The notes below the pieces were generated by a model. That model ran no database searches. It was given only the letters and a program-made list of their open reading frames with translations, and had not been told where the DNA came from. A stretch of DNA of 64,000 nucleotides. Source: an uncultured Oscillospiraceae bacterium. GTDB lineage: Bacteria > Bacillota > Clostridia > Oscillospirales > Oscillospiraceae. Shown here piece after piece: positions 42,640 through 52,308 of this stretch (position 1 is its first letter; each line of letters starts with the position of its first letter). A program made the translations under genes and the position numbers. The stretch is taken from positions 35,410 through 99,409 of the forward strand of contig CANQMO010000008.1 in the NCBI GenBank assembly GCA_947624985.1, read 5' to 3'.

Positions 42640-44940
42640 ATGGCAGCAACGAAAAGCGACCTTGTCATAGTGGAGTCACCGGCTAAGGCCAAGACGATCG
42701 AGCGGTACCTGGGCGGCGGGTACAAAGTCGTGGCCTCCATGGGCCACCTGCGGGACCTGCCCAAGAGCACCATGGGCGTGGACATCGAGCACGGCTTTGA
42801 GCCGGACTACCAGCCTGTGAAGGGCCGGGAGGACGTGATCGACAAGCTGCGCAAGGCGTCCAAAAAGGCGGAAACTGTATATCTGGCGACGGACCCGGAC
42901 CGGGAGGGCGAGGCCATCTCCTGGCATTTGAAGGAGCTTTTGGCCATCCCCGACGAGAAGGCCCGCCGGGTGACGTTCAACGAGATAACGAAGAACGTGG
43001 TCCAGGAGGGTATCGCCCATCCCCGGGACATCGACCAGGACCTGGTGGACGCCCAGCAGGCCCGGCGCATTCTGGACCGGATCGTGGGCTACAAGCTGAG
43101 CCCGCTGCTTTGGCGGAAGATACGCAAGGGCCTTTCGGCGGGCCGGGTCCAGTCTGTGGCCACCCGCATGGTCCTGGACCGGGAGCGGGAGATCGAGGCG
43201 TTCCAGCCGGAGGAGTTCTGGTATCTGAACGCCTTCTTGCGGACCGAAAAGGGAGAGACGTTCCGGGCGCTGTTCCACGGCACGGAAGAGAAGAAGATGG
43301 ACCTGCGCAGCGAGGAAGATATGCGGGCGGTGGCGGACGCGGTGACCGGAAAGAGCTTCACCGTCGCCTCCGTGACCCACGGCACAAAAAAGCGCAGTCC
43401 GTCGCCTCCGTTCATCACCTCCACCCTCCAGCAGGAGGCCAGCCGGCGTCTTGGCATGACCCCCCGGCGGACCATGTCCATCGCCCAGCAGCTTTATGAG
43501 GGCGTGGACGTGGAGGGAGAGGGCACCGTGGGCCTGATCACCTACATGCGTACCGACTCCCTGCGCCTTTCCGAGGACGCGCTTTCCGCCGCGGCCCAGT
43601 TCATCCGCGGCCACTACGGAGAGGAGTATTATTACGGCAAGCCCCGCCGGTACAAGACCGGCTCCAACGCCCAGGACGCCCATGAGGCCATCCGGCCCAG
43701 TATCCCCAGCCTGACCCCCGAGCGGGTGAAAAAGAGCCTGACCGGAGAGCAGTACCGGCTCTACCGGCTCATCTGGGGCCGCTTTACGGCCAGCCAGATG
43801 TCCAACGCGGTTTATGACAACATCACCGCCGACGCGGTGTGCGAGGGCTATGTTTTCCGGGCCTATCATTCCAAGATCGCCTTCCCCGGCTATACCGCCG
43901 TATACGAGGACAACCGGGAGGAGGACGAGGCGGAGGAGGGGAGCGGGAAAAAGCCCCTGCCGGAGCTTTCCAAGGGCCAGAGCGTGACCTTGGATAAGCT
44001 GGACCCGGAGCAGCACTTCACCGCGCCGCCCTCCCGCTATTCCGAGGCCACGCTGATCCGGGCCATGGAGGAGAAGGGTATCGGCCGGCCCAGCACCTAT
44101 GCCCCCACCATCACCACCATCACCGCCCGGGAGTATGTGGTCAAGGAGGGGAAATACCTGAAGCCCACGCCTCTGGGCGAGACGGTGACGGAGCTTATGG
44201 AGGAGCGCTTCCCCGACATCGTGGACGTGAAATTCACCGCCCGTATGGAGGATACGCTGGACAAGGTGGAAGAGGGCAAGGCCGACTGGAAGGGCGTGCT
44301 GAGCGACTTCTACGGCGGCTTTGAGAAGGATCTGGAGCAGGCGGAGACGGCCTTGCAGGGGGTGCGGATCAAGGTCCCGGACGAGGTCTCGGCGGAGATA
44401 TGTCCCAACTGCGGGCGGAACCTGGTGGTCAAGTCCGGGCGCTTCGGGCGCTTTTTGGCCTGCCCCGGCTATCCCGAATGCAGCTTCACCATGCCGCTGG
44501 TGGTGGAGATGCCGGGCCGCTGCCCCAAGTGCGGCAGCCGGATCTTCAAGCGCACCAGCAAGAAGGGCTACACCTACTACGCCTGTGAGAAGGGGGCCGC
44601 CTGCGGCTTCATGAGCTGGGACGTGCCCACGAAGGATGTGTGCCCGTCCTGCGGCAAGACCATGTTCAAGCTGGCGGGCAAGGGCCAGCGTAAACCCTTC
44701 TGTATCAACGAGGAATGCGCCGACTTCCTGCCGGAGGACAAGCGGGGCTACCGCTACCGCCGGAGCAGCGCCGCCGCGTCCGCCGCCAAAGAGGGCGGCG
44801 AGACCGCCGCCGGGACGGCGGAGGGCAAGTCCACCGCCAAAAAGGCGGCTGCCGGAAAGCCCGCCGCAAAGAAAGCGGCCGCGAAGAAGCCCGCCGCGAA
44901 GAAGTCCGCCGCCTCCCGGACGAGGAAGGGGAGTGCGTGA
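42640..44940 (+). CDS. topA: type I DNA topoisomerase with Lys/Ala-rich C-terminal tail
   Basis: LVIVESPAKAKTIERYLGGGYKVVASMGHLRDLPKSTMGVD; zinc ribbons CPNCGRN, CPKCGSR, CPSCGKT. Confidence 0.97.
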   Translation: MAATKSDLVIVESPAKAKTIERYLGGGYKVVASMGHLRDLPKSTMGVDIEHGFEPDYQPVKGREDVIDKLRKASKKAETVYLATDPDREGEAISWHLKELLAIPDEKARRVTFNEITKNVVQEGIAHPRDIDQDLVDAQQARRILDRIVGYKLSPLLWRKIRKGLSAGRVQSVATRMVLDREREIEAFQPEEFWYLNAFLRTEKGETFRALFHGTEEKKMDLRSEEDMRAVADAVTGKSFTVASVTHGTKKRSPSPPFITSTLQQEASRRLGMTPRRTMSIAQQLYEGVDVEGEGTVGLITYMRTDSLRLSEDALSAAAQFIRGHYGEEYYYGKPRRYKTGSNAQDAHEAIRPSIPSLTPERVKKSLTGEQYRLYRLIWGRFTASQMSNAVYDNITADAVCEGYVFRAYHSKIAFPGYTAVYEDNREEDEAEEGSGKKPLPELSKGQSVTLDKLDPEQHFTAPPSRYSEATLIRAMEEKGIGRPSTYAPTITTITAREYVVKEGKYLKPTPLGETVTELMEERFPDIVDVKFTARMEDTLDKVEEGKADWKGVLSDFYGGFEKDLEQAETALQGVRIKVPDEVSAEICPNCGRNLVVKSGRFGRFLACPGYPECSFTMPLVVEMPGRCPKCGSRIFKRTSKKGYTYYACEKGAACGFMSWDVPTKDVCPSCGKTMFKLAGKGQRKPFCINEECADFLPEDKRGYRYRRSSAAASAAKEGGETAAGTAEGKSTAKKAAAGKPAAKKAAAKKPAAKKSAASRTRKGSA

Positions 44941-46259
44941 TGGCGGACATCTCCGTTATCGGGGCGGGCCTGGCCGGAAGCGAGGCCGCCTGGCAGCTTG
45001 CGAAACGCGGCATGAAGGTCCGGCTTTACGAGATGAAGCCTGAGAAGATGACCCCGGCCCACACGTCGCCGCTGTTTTCGGAGCTCGTCTGCTCCAACTC
45101 CCTGCGGGGGGACGACCTCTCCAACGCGGTGGGGCTTTTGAAAGAGGAGCTTCGCCGGCTGGACAGTCTTATCATGATGAGCGCGGAAAAGCACCGTGTC
45201 CCGGCGGGCGGCGCTCTGGCGGTGGACCGGGAGGCGTTTGCCCGGACCATCACCGAGGCCATCCGCAGCCAACCAAACATCGAGATCGTGGAGGGGGAGG
45301 TCACGGATTTTCCCGACGGGGAGTGTATCGTGGCGACGGGCCCGCTGACCAGCGACGGGCTGATCCCCGCCATATCCAGGGCCTGCGGCGAGGCGGATTT
45401 TCTTCACTTTTTTGACGCCGCCGCGCCCCTGATCGCCACGGAGAGCATCGACATGACGAAAGCCTGGTTCGGCTCCCGCTACGGCAAGGGCACCGCGGAC
45501 TATATCAACTGCCCCATGGACAGGGAGCAGTACGACGCCTTCGTCACCGAGCTCGCCTCCGCCAAGGAGGCGCCGGTCCACGGCTTTGAGGACAAGGGCG
45601 TGTTTGAAGGGTGCATGCCGGTGGAGGTCATGGCCCGGCGGGGACGCGACACGCTGCGCTACGGGCCGTTGAAGCCCGTGGGGCTAACGGACCCCCGGAC
45701 CGGGGAGAGCGCTTACGCCGTCGTGCAGCTTCGCCGGGACAACGACGAGGGCACGGTGTACAACCTGGTGGGCTTTCAGACCCACCTCACGTTCCCGGAG
45801 CAGCGGCGGGTGTTCGGCATGATACCGGCGCTGGCGGACGCGGAGTATCTGCGCTACGGGAAAATGCACCGCAACACGTTTTTGAACGGACCCAGGCTGC
45901 TGGACCGGTACTACCGGCTGCGGACGGAGCCCAGGATCGGCTTTGCCGGGCAGGTGACCGGCGTGGAGGGGTATGTGGAGAGCTGCGCCTCCGGCATGCT
46001 GGCGGCGCTGGAGGCGGCCCGCCGGTACCGGGGCCTGCCGCCCCTGGACTTCCCCCGTACCACGGCCATCGGCGCGCTGGCGCTGTATGTGTCCGGCGGG
46101 CCGGCCAGCGGGGACTTCCAGCCTATGAACGTGAACTTCGGTATCATCGAGCCGGCGGGGGAGCGTATCCGCGGCAAGCGGGAGCGGAACCTGCGGGTGG
46201 CGGAGCGGTCGCTGGCCGACCTGGAGAAGATCATAGAAAGAGAGAGGGCGGGCGTATGA
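44940..46259 (+). CDS. trmFO: methylenetetrahydrofolate--tRNA-(uracil-5-)-methyltransferase
   Basis: MADISVIGAGLAGSEAAWQLAKRGMKVRLYEMKPEKMTPAHTSPLFSELVCSNSLR. Confidence 0.97.
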   Translation: MADISVIGAGLAGSEAAWQLAKRGMKVRLYEMKPEKMTPAHTSPLFSELVCSNSLRGDDLSNAVGLLKEELRRLDSLIMMSAEKHRVPAGGALAVDREAFARTITEAIRSQPNIEIVEGEVTDFPDGECIVATGPLTSDGLIPAISRACGEADFLHFFDAAAPLIATESIDMTKAWFGSRYGKGTADYINCPMDREQYDAFVTELASAKEAPVHGFEDKGVFEGCMPVEVMARRGRDTLRYGPLKPVGLTDPRTGESAYAVVQLRRDNDEGTVYNLVGFQTHLTFPEQRRVFGMIPALADAEYLRYGKMHRNTFLNGPRLLDRYYRLRTEPRIGFAGQVTGVEGYVESCASGMLAALEAARRYRGLPPLDFPRTTAIGALALYVSGGPASGDFQPMNVNFGIIEPAGERIRGKRERNLRVAERSLADLEKIIERERAGV

Positions 46260-47284
46260 GGATCATTTTGGACGCCATGGGCGGCGATAACGCCCCCAAC
46301 GCGGTGGTCAAAGGGGCCGTGCGGGCCGTCCGGGAGCTGGACACGGACGTGGTGCTGGTGGGCCGGGAAGAGGAAGTGAGAGCGGCCCTCGCCGCCTGCG
46401 GCGGGGAGAGCGAGCCACGTATCCGCGTGGTCAACGCCACGGAGGTGGTGACCATGGAGGATGAGCCCGGCATGGCCTGCTACAAAAAGCGGGACTCGTC
46501 TATGACCGTGGCGCTGAAAATGCTCAGGGAAGGCGAGGGCGACGCGGTGGTGTCCGCCGGCAGCACCGGGGCGCTCCTGGCCGGGGCCACCCAATTCGTC
46601 AAGCGGGTCAAAGGCATCCGCCGGGCGGCGCTCGGTCCCGTGATCCCCAACGGGGAGAGGGGCGTGCTGCTCATCGACTGCGGCGCCAATGTGGACTCCA
46701 CGCCGGAATATCTTCTGCAATTCGCGTATATGGGCGCTTTTTACGCCAGGAAGATCATGGGCGTGCAGGAGCCCCGGGTGGCCCTGCTGAACGTGGGCAC
46801 CGAGGACACCAAGGGCGGCGAGCTGCAAAAGGCGGCCTTTGCCCTTCTGAAACAGGCGTCCGACGCCGGGCGTATCAACTTTGTGGGCAACGCCGAGGGC
46901 AGCGAGCTGTTCACAGGCCGGATGGACGTGCTGGTGACGGACGGTCTGGCGGGCAACGTGATGCTCAAGACCGTGGAGGGCGCCGCCAAATTCCTGTTCA
47001 AACAGCTGAAGGGCGTCATGTACAAAAGCACGAAAAACAAGCTGGGCGCCCTGCTCATAAAAAATGACCTTACCGGCATGAAGGCCATGCTGGACCCCTC
47101 GGAGGTGGGGGGCACGGCGCTTCTGGGTATCTCAAAGCCCGTCATCAAGGCCCACGGCAGCTCGGACGACCGGGCAATTTTCAACGCGGTGCGGCAGGCC
47201 GTCGCCTGCGCGGACGCGGACGTGGCCGGCGCCATCGCCGCCAATATAGGATTCATGAAGCTTGAAAAAACCAGGGAGGAATAA
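46256..47284 (+). CDS. plsX: phosphate acyltransferase PlsX
   Basis: MRIILDAMGGDNAPNAVVKGAVRAV...VVSAGSTGALLAGATQFVKR. Confidence 0.97.
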   Translation: MRIILDAMGGDNAPNAVVKGAVRAVRELDTDVVLVGREEEVRAALAACGGESEPRIRVVNATEVVTMEDEPGMACYKKRDSSMTVALKMLREGEGDAVVSAGSTGALLAGATQFVKRVKGIRRAALGPVIPNGERGVLLIDCGANVDSTPEYLLQFAYMGAFYARKIMGVQEPRVALLNVGTEDTKGGELQKAAFALLKQASDAGRINFVGNAEGSELFTGRMDVLVTDGLAGNVMLKTVEGAAKFLFKQLKGVMYKSTKNKLGALLIKNDLTGMKAMLDPSEVGGTALLGISKPVIKAHGSSDDRAIFNAVRQAVACADADVAGAIAANIGFMKLEKTREE

Positions 47285-47288
47285 AACT

Positions 47289-47525
47289 ATGGTATACGAC
47301 AAGATCGTCAGCATGATCTGCGAGCAGTTCGGCATGGAGCCGGACCAGCTCAACGAGAACACCTCTTTCATCGACGACATGGGCATCGACTCCGTGGACG
47401 TGGTGGAGCTGGTGGTGGAATTGGAGACCGAGTTCGGTCTGGACGAGATTCCCGAGGAGGACCTGAAGCAACTGCGGACCATCGGAGATCTGGCCGCGTA
47501 TGTGAGCGCCCACACAGAGGAGTGA
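47289..47525 (+). CDS. acpP: acyl carrier protein
   Basis: IVSMICEQFGMEPDQLNENTSFIDDMGIDSVDVVELVVELETEFGLDEIPEE; DSV phosphopantetheine site. Confidence 0.96.
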   Translation: MVYDKIVSMICEQFGMEPDQLNENTSFIDDMGIDSVDVVELVVELETEFGLDEIPEEDLKQLRTIGDLAAYVSAHTEE

Positions 47526-48199
47526 TGGAGCAGCTGGAAAAGCGGCTGGGGTACACGTTCTCCGACCGCTCCTATCTGGAAACTGCCCTGAACCACAGCT
47601 CCTACGCCAATGAACAACCACAGACGAGACAGAGCAACGAGCGCCTGGAATTTCTGGGCGACGCGGTGCTCGGCTTCTGCGCGGCGAAAACGTTGTTCCG
47701 CCTGTTCCCGGACATGCCGGAGGGGGGTCTGACCCGCCTGCGGGCGGAGCTCGTCTGCGAGGCGAGCCTGCACCAGGTGGCCCTCTCTCTGGAGCTCGGC
47801 AGCTATATCCATCTGGGCAAGAACGAGGAATGCAACGGGGGCCGGGAGCGCACGTCCATTCTGGCCGACTGCGTGGAGGCCATCATCGCCGCCATCTTTC
47901 TGGACGGCGGGCTGGGACCGGCGGAGCGGTTCATCGCCGAGCGTATCCTCAAGGACCTGCGCGCCGGCCGGCGCCCCGCCCGGACGGACTACAAGACCCA
48001 GCTACAGGAGCTTTTGCAGCGCGCCGGCGGCGCCGCGCCGGTGTACTCCATCGTCGGCGAGACCGGCCCGGATCACGACAAGACCTTCACGGCCTGTGTG
48101 CTGCTCCACGACGGAGCCACCGCCAGCGGCGAGGGCAAGAGCAAAAAGGAGGCGGAGCAGGCGGCGGCGCGGGCCGCCCTGGCTCTGCTGGATAACTGA
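47525..48199 (+). CDS. rnc: ribonuclease III
   Basis: SNERLEFLGDAVLGFCAAKTLF...dsRBD YKTQLQELLQRAGGAAPVYSIVGETGPDHDKTF. Confidence 0.97.
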   Translation: MEQLEKRLGYTFSDRSYLETALNHSSYANEQPQTRQSNERLEFLGDAVLGFCAAKTLFRLFPDMPEGGLTRLRAELVCEASLHQVALSLELGSYIHLGKNEECNGGRERTSILADCVEAIIAAIFLDGGLGPAERFIAERILKDLRAGRRPARTDYKTQLQELLQRAGGAAPVYSIVGETGPDHDKTFTACVLLHDGATASGEGKSKKEAEQAAARAALALLDN

Positions 48200-49206
48200 T
48201 GGCGCGGGCGAAGATCATACCGGTATTCGTCCCCCACCTGGGCTGCCCGAACGACTGCGTTTTCTGCGACCAGAAGCGCATCTCCGGCAGCCTTTTGCCT
48301 GCCTCCGGCAAGGACGTGACCGCCGCGCTGGAGAGCGCCCGGGACCGGGGCCTGTCCGGCGTGGAGCTCGCCTTTTACGGGGGCAGCTTCACGGCGGTGC
48401 GCCCGGCGCTGCAAAAGGAGCTGCTGGCCGCCGCCGGGCCGTATCTGGCGGACGGGACCGTCTCGTCCATACGGCTGTCCACCCGGCCCGACGCGGTGAC
48501 GGAGGAGGGGCTCGCCATGCTCAAAAGCCACGGCGCGGCCACCGTGGAGCTTGGCGCCCAGTCTATGGACGACGCCGTGCTGACCGCCTCCGGCAGAGGC
48601 CACACCGCCGCGGACACGGCCCGGGCGGCGGCGCTGGTGAAGGCAGCGGGCCTGAAGCTCATATTGCAGATGATGACGGGCTTGCCCGGCTCCGACCGGA
48701 CGAAGGACACAGACACGGCGAAAAGGATCATAGACCTTGCCCCGGACGGGGTCCGTATCTATCCCACGGTGATCGTGAAAAATACGCCGCTGGAGGACAT
48801 GTGGCGCTCCGGGACATACCGGGAACACACGGTGGCCGACGCGGTGGCGGTGTGCGCGGACATCCTGCCGCTGTTTGAAGCGGCCCATATCCCCGTGATC
48901 CGTCTGGGCCTGAACCCCACGGACGCGCTGTCCGCGGGGGACGCGGTGGCGGGGGCCTATCACCCGGCGCTGGGAGAGCTCGTCCGCTCGGAGGTGCTGC
49001 GCCGCCGGGCGGCGGCGCTTTTGCGGACCGTACCGGCGGGGGCCCGGGTGACCCTGGCCGTGGCCCCGGGGCGGGTATCCGCCATGATCGGCCAGCACCG
49101 GCGGAACATCGCCGTGCTGACGGAGGCGTTCGGCCTTTCCTCCCTCACGGTGATACCCGCGGAAACGGCGGGAGAGGACATTTCTCTTGTTGACGTGGGG
49201 CGATGA
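48199..49206 (+). CDS. radical SAM protein (Elp3-like fold)
   Basis: IIPVFVPHLGCPNDCVFCDQKRISG: CxxxCxxC motif; FYGGSFTAV; TATG overlap with rnc. Confidence 0.92.
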   Translation: MARAKIIPVFVPHLGCPNDCVFCDQKRISGSLLPASGKDVTAALESARDRGLSGVELAFYGGSFTAVRPALQKELLAAAGPYLADGTVSSIRLSTRPDAVTEEGLAMLKSHGAATVELGAQSMDDAVLTASGRGHTAADTARAAALVKAAGLKLILQMMTGLPGSDRTKDTDTAKRIIDLAPDGVRIYPTVIVKNTPLEDMWRSGTYREHTVADAVAVCADILPLFEAAHIPVIRLGLNPTDALSAGDAVAGAYHPALGELVRSEVLRRRAAALLRTVPAGARVTLAVAPGRVSAMIGQHRRNIAVLTEAFGLSSLTVIPAETAGEDISLVDVGR

Positions 49207-49266
49207 TTGGGTTATACTACATGTTGTGTTTTTTCAGGCATAGAACAGGTACTGAGGTATAAGATT

Positions 49267-52200
49267 TTGTACTTAAAGGCGCTCGAGATTCAGGGCTTCA
49301 AATCCTTTCCCGACAAGACCACGATCCTCTTTGAAAAGGACGTGACCATGATCGTGGGCCCCAACGGGTCCGGCAAGTCCAACATATCCGACGCGGTGCT
49401 GTGGGTCATGGGCGAACAGCGGACCCGGGCGCTGCGCGGCGGCAAGATGGAGGACGTGATCTTCGGCGGGACGGAGAAGCGGGGCAAGCTGGGCTTTGCC
49501 CAGGTGACGCTCGTTCTGGACAACTCCGCCCGTATTTTCCCCGTGGACAGCGACGAACTGGCCATCTCCCGGCGGTATTACCGCAGCGGCGAGAGCGAAT
49601 ACTACATAAACAAAGAATCGGTCCGGCTCCGGGACGTGAACGAACTGCTTATGGACACCGGTCTGGGCCGGGACGGCTATTCCATCATCGGCCAGGGCCG
49701 TATCGCGGAGATCGTCTCCGCCAAGAGCACGGACCGGCGTGAGATATTCGAGCAGGCCGCCGGTATCTCCCGCTTCCGCTTCCGGAAGGAGGAGGCGGAG
49801 CGCAAGCTCACCGCCACGGACGACGCGCTGGTGCGGGTGGGGGACAAGATCGACGAACTGGAGCTCCAGCTCACGCCCCTGCGCAAGCAGGCGGAGGTGG
49901 CGGAAAAATACCTGGCCCTACAGGGGGAACTGAAGGGGCTGGAGGTCTCCGCCTGGATGGAGACGCTGGACAAGCTCTCCGGTCAGACGGAGTCTATCCG
50001 CGCCAGCTATGACGCGGCCAAGACGGAGCTTGAACAGGTCCGCTCCGGCGTCACGGAGAATTACCGCCGCAGCGAGTCCATCACGGAGAAAATGCGTGAA
50101 AAGGATCTGGAGATGGAATCGGTCCGGGAGCGGCTGAGCGACAAGGAGGCCCAGATCGGGGAGAACAAGCAGGCCGCGGCGGTGCTCTCGTCGGAGAAGC
50201 GCGGCAATCTGGACGCCATGGAGCGGCTCCGCACGGACATGAGCGAGGATCAGGGCCGCATTCAGGCTCTGGACGGGCAGATAGACGGACTGCGCGCCCG
50301 CATGGCGGAGATAGACGGGCAGTATCAGGAGCTGTCCGCCAGGATCGGGCAGCTTTCCAATATCGTCAGCGGCCACCGGATGAAGATGTCCGGCCGGGAG
50401 AACCGGGTATCCGCCCTGCGGGACGAGGTGACCCGCCTGACGGTGGACGGCCGGAGCATGGACGGACGGATCAACATGCTCGCGGAGATGGAAAAAGATT
50501 ATGAGGGCTTCAACCGGGCGGTCAAGACCGTCATGCGGGAGAGCCGGGGCGGCGCCCTGCGGGGCGTTCACGGCCCTGTGGCCAATCTGGTGCACACCTC
50601 CGACCGGTACGCGCTTGCCATCGAGACGGCTCTGGGCGCGGCGGCCCAGAATATCGTGGTGGACGAGCCGGAGGACGGCAAGGCGGCCATCGAGTTTTTG
50701 AAGCGCCGGGACGCGGGCCGGGGCACGTTCCTGCCCCTGAGCTCCATCCGGGGCAATGTGCTGGACCGGGTGCCGCAGGACGAGGCGGGCTGTCTGGGTC
50801 TGGCGCTGGAGCTCGTGCAGTTCGATGAGCGTTACAAGAGCATATTTGAGAATCTGCTGGGCAGGACGGTGATTGCGGAGACCCTTGGCGACGCGGTGGC
50901 CATCGCCCGGCGGCATAAAAACCAGTTCCGCATCGTGTCCCTGGACGGACAGATGATCCACGCGGGCGGCTCCATGACCGGCGGCAGCGCCGCCAGAGGC
51001 ACGGGCGTGATCTCCCGGGCAAACGAGCTGGCCCGGCTGCGCAGCGAGCGGGTGGGGCTTTTGAAGCGCCAGCAGGAGAAGGCCCAGGCGCTGGAGAGCG
51101 CGGAGCGGGAGCTGGCCGCGGCCCGGTACGACATGGACGTGGCGGGACAGGAGCTGTCCCAGGTCCAGCAGCAGGCGGCGTCGCTCCAGGCGGAGCGTGA
51201 CGCGAAAGCCACCAGCGCCGGGCAGCTGGAGGACGTGAAGCAGGCCATGACCGCCGGCGGCGAGCAGCGCCGGACGCTGATGACGGCCTATGAGAAGAAA
51301 AACGACGGTATCGACAAAGCGCTGGAGGAGAACGAGGCCCGGGGCCGGGAGCTTTTGAAGCAGGCGGAGGCCATGCGGGAGAAGCTTCGCACCATCACCG
51401 CCCAGAAGCTGGAACTGGAGGCCACCCGTACCCAGGCAGACAAGGAGGCCCAGCGGCAGAACGACGCGCTGATCGCCCAGGAGCGGCTGGTGGCGTCCAT
51501 CGAGCGGCAGACCCTGGCCGCCGAGATGGAGGAAAAGCAGATCATCGACCGGCTCTGGGACAACTATGAGTTGACCCGCACGGCGGCCCAGGCCCAGCGG
51601 CAGAGCATTGAGAGCCTGGCGGCGGCCAACCGCCGTATCGCGGAGCTCCGCCGGCAGATACGGGATCTGGGGACGCCCAATCTGGGCGCCATCGAGGAGA
51701 GCAAGCGGGTGGGCGAGCGGTACGATTACCTGACCGAGCAGCGGGACGACATCGCCAAGGCCAAGAGCGAGCTTTTGGGGATCATCGGGGATATCACCGG
51801 CCAGATGGAGGAGATATTCACCCGGGAGTTCAACGCCATCAACGAAAGCTTCCGCTCCACGTTCCTGGAGCTTTTTGGCGGCGGACGGGCCAGTCTGCGG
51901 CTGGAGGATGAGAGCGATGTGCTGGGTTGCGGTATCGAGATCAAGGTCCAGCCGCCCGGCAAGGCGGTGAGCAACATCAGCCTTCTGTCCGGCGGCGAAA
52001 AGGCGTTCGTGGCCATCGCGCTGTACTTCTCCATTTTGAAGCTGAAGCCCACGCCGTTTTGCGTCATGGACGAGATCGAGGCGGCGCTGGACGAGGAGAA
52101 CGTGCTGCGGTTCGCGGAATACCTGCACCGGCTTGACAAGACCCAGTTCGTGGTCATCACCCACCGGCGGGGCACCATGGAGAAGGCGGACGTGCTTTTG

Positions 52201-52281
52201 GGGGTCACCATGCAGGAGAAGGGCGTGTCCCGGGTCATCGAGCTGGATCTTGCGGAGGCCCAAAAGACGGCGGAGAACTGA
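49267..52281 (+). CDS. smc: chromosome segregation protein SMC (TTG start, ~1004 aa)
   Basis: LYLKALEIQGFKSFPDKTTILFEKDVTMIVGPNGSGKSNISDAVLWVMGEQ; hinge; LSGGEKAFVAIALYFSILKLKPTPFCVMDEIEAALDEENV. Confidence 0.96.
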   Translation: MYLKALEIQGFKSFPDKTTILFEKDVTMIVGPNGSGKSNISDAVLWVMGEQRTRALRGGKMEDVIFGGTEKRGKLGFAQVTLVLDNSARIFPVDSDELAISRRYYRSGESEYYINKESVRLRDVNELLMDTGLGRDGYSIIGQGRIAEIVSAKSTDRREIFEQAAGISRFRFRKEEAERKLTATDDALVRVGDKIDELELQLTPLRKQAEVAEKYLALQGELKGLEVSAWMETLDKLSGQTESIRASYDAAKTELEQVRSGVTENYRRSESITEKMREKDLEMESVRERLSDKEAQIGENKQAAAVLSSEKRGNLDAMERLRTDMSEDQGRIQALDGQIDGLRARMAEIDGQYQELSARIGQLSNIVSGHRMKMSGRENRVSALRDEVTRLTVDGRSMDGRINMLAEMEKDYEGFNRAVKTVMRESRGGALRGVHGPVANLVHTSDRYALAIETALGAAAQNIVVDEPEDGKAAIEFLKRRDAGRGTFLPLSSIRGNVLDRVPQDEAGCLGLALELVQFDERYKSIFENLLGRTVIAETLGDAVAIARRHKNQFRIVSLDGQMIHAGGSMTGGSAARGTGVISRANELARLRSERVGLLKRQQEKAQALESAERELAAARYDMDVAGQELSQVQQQAASLQAERDAKATSAGQLEDVKQAMTAGGEQRRTLMTAYEKKNDGIDKALEENEARGRELLKQAEAMREKLRTITAQKLELEATRTQADKEAQRQNDALIAQERLVASIERQTLAAEMEEKQIIDRLWDNYELTRTAAQAQRQSIESLAAANRRIAELRRQIRDLGTPNLGAIEESKRVGERYDYLTEQRDDIAKAKSELLGIIGDITGQMEEIFTREFNAINESFRSTFLELFGGGRASLRLEDESDVLGCGIEIKVQPPGKAVSNISLLSGGEKAFVAIALYFSILKLKPTPFCVMDEIEAALDEENVLRFAEYLHRLDKTQFVVITHRRGTMEKADVLLGVTMQEKGVSRVIELDLAEAQKTAEN

Positions 52282-52308
52282 CCCTCAAGAGAGAATGAAA
52301 GGCGGAAG

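Noticed and set aside
49918-52263. 781-aa minus-strand ORF antisense to smc
   Set aside because: Antisense artefact of GC-rich third positions; no recognisable domain, smc is unambiguous on the plus strand.
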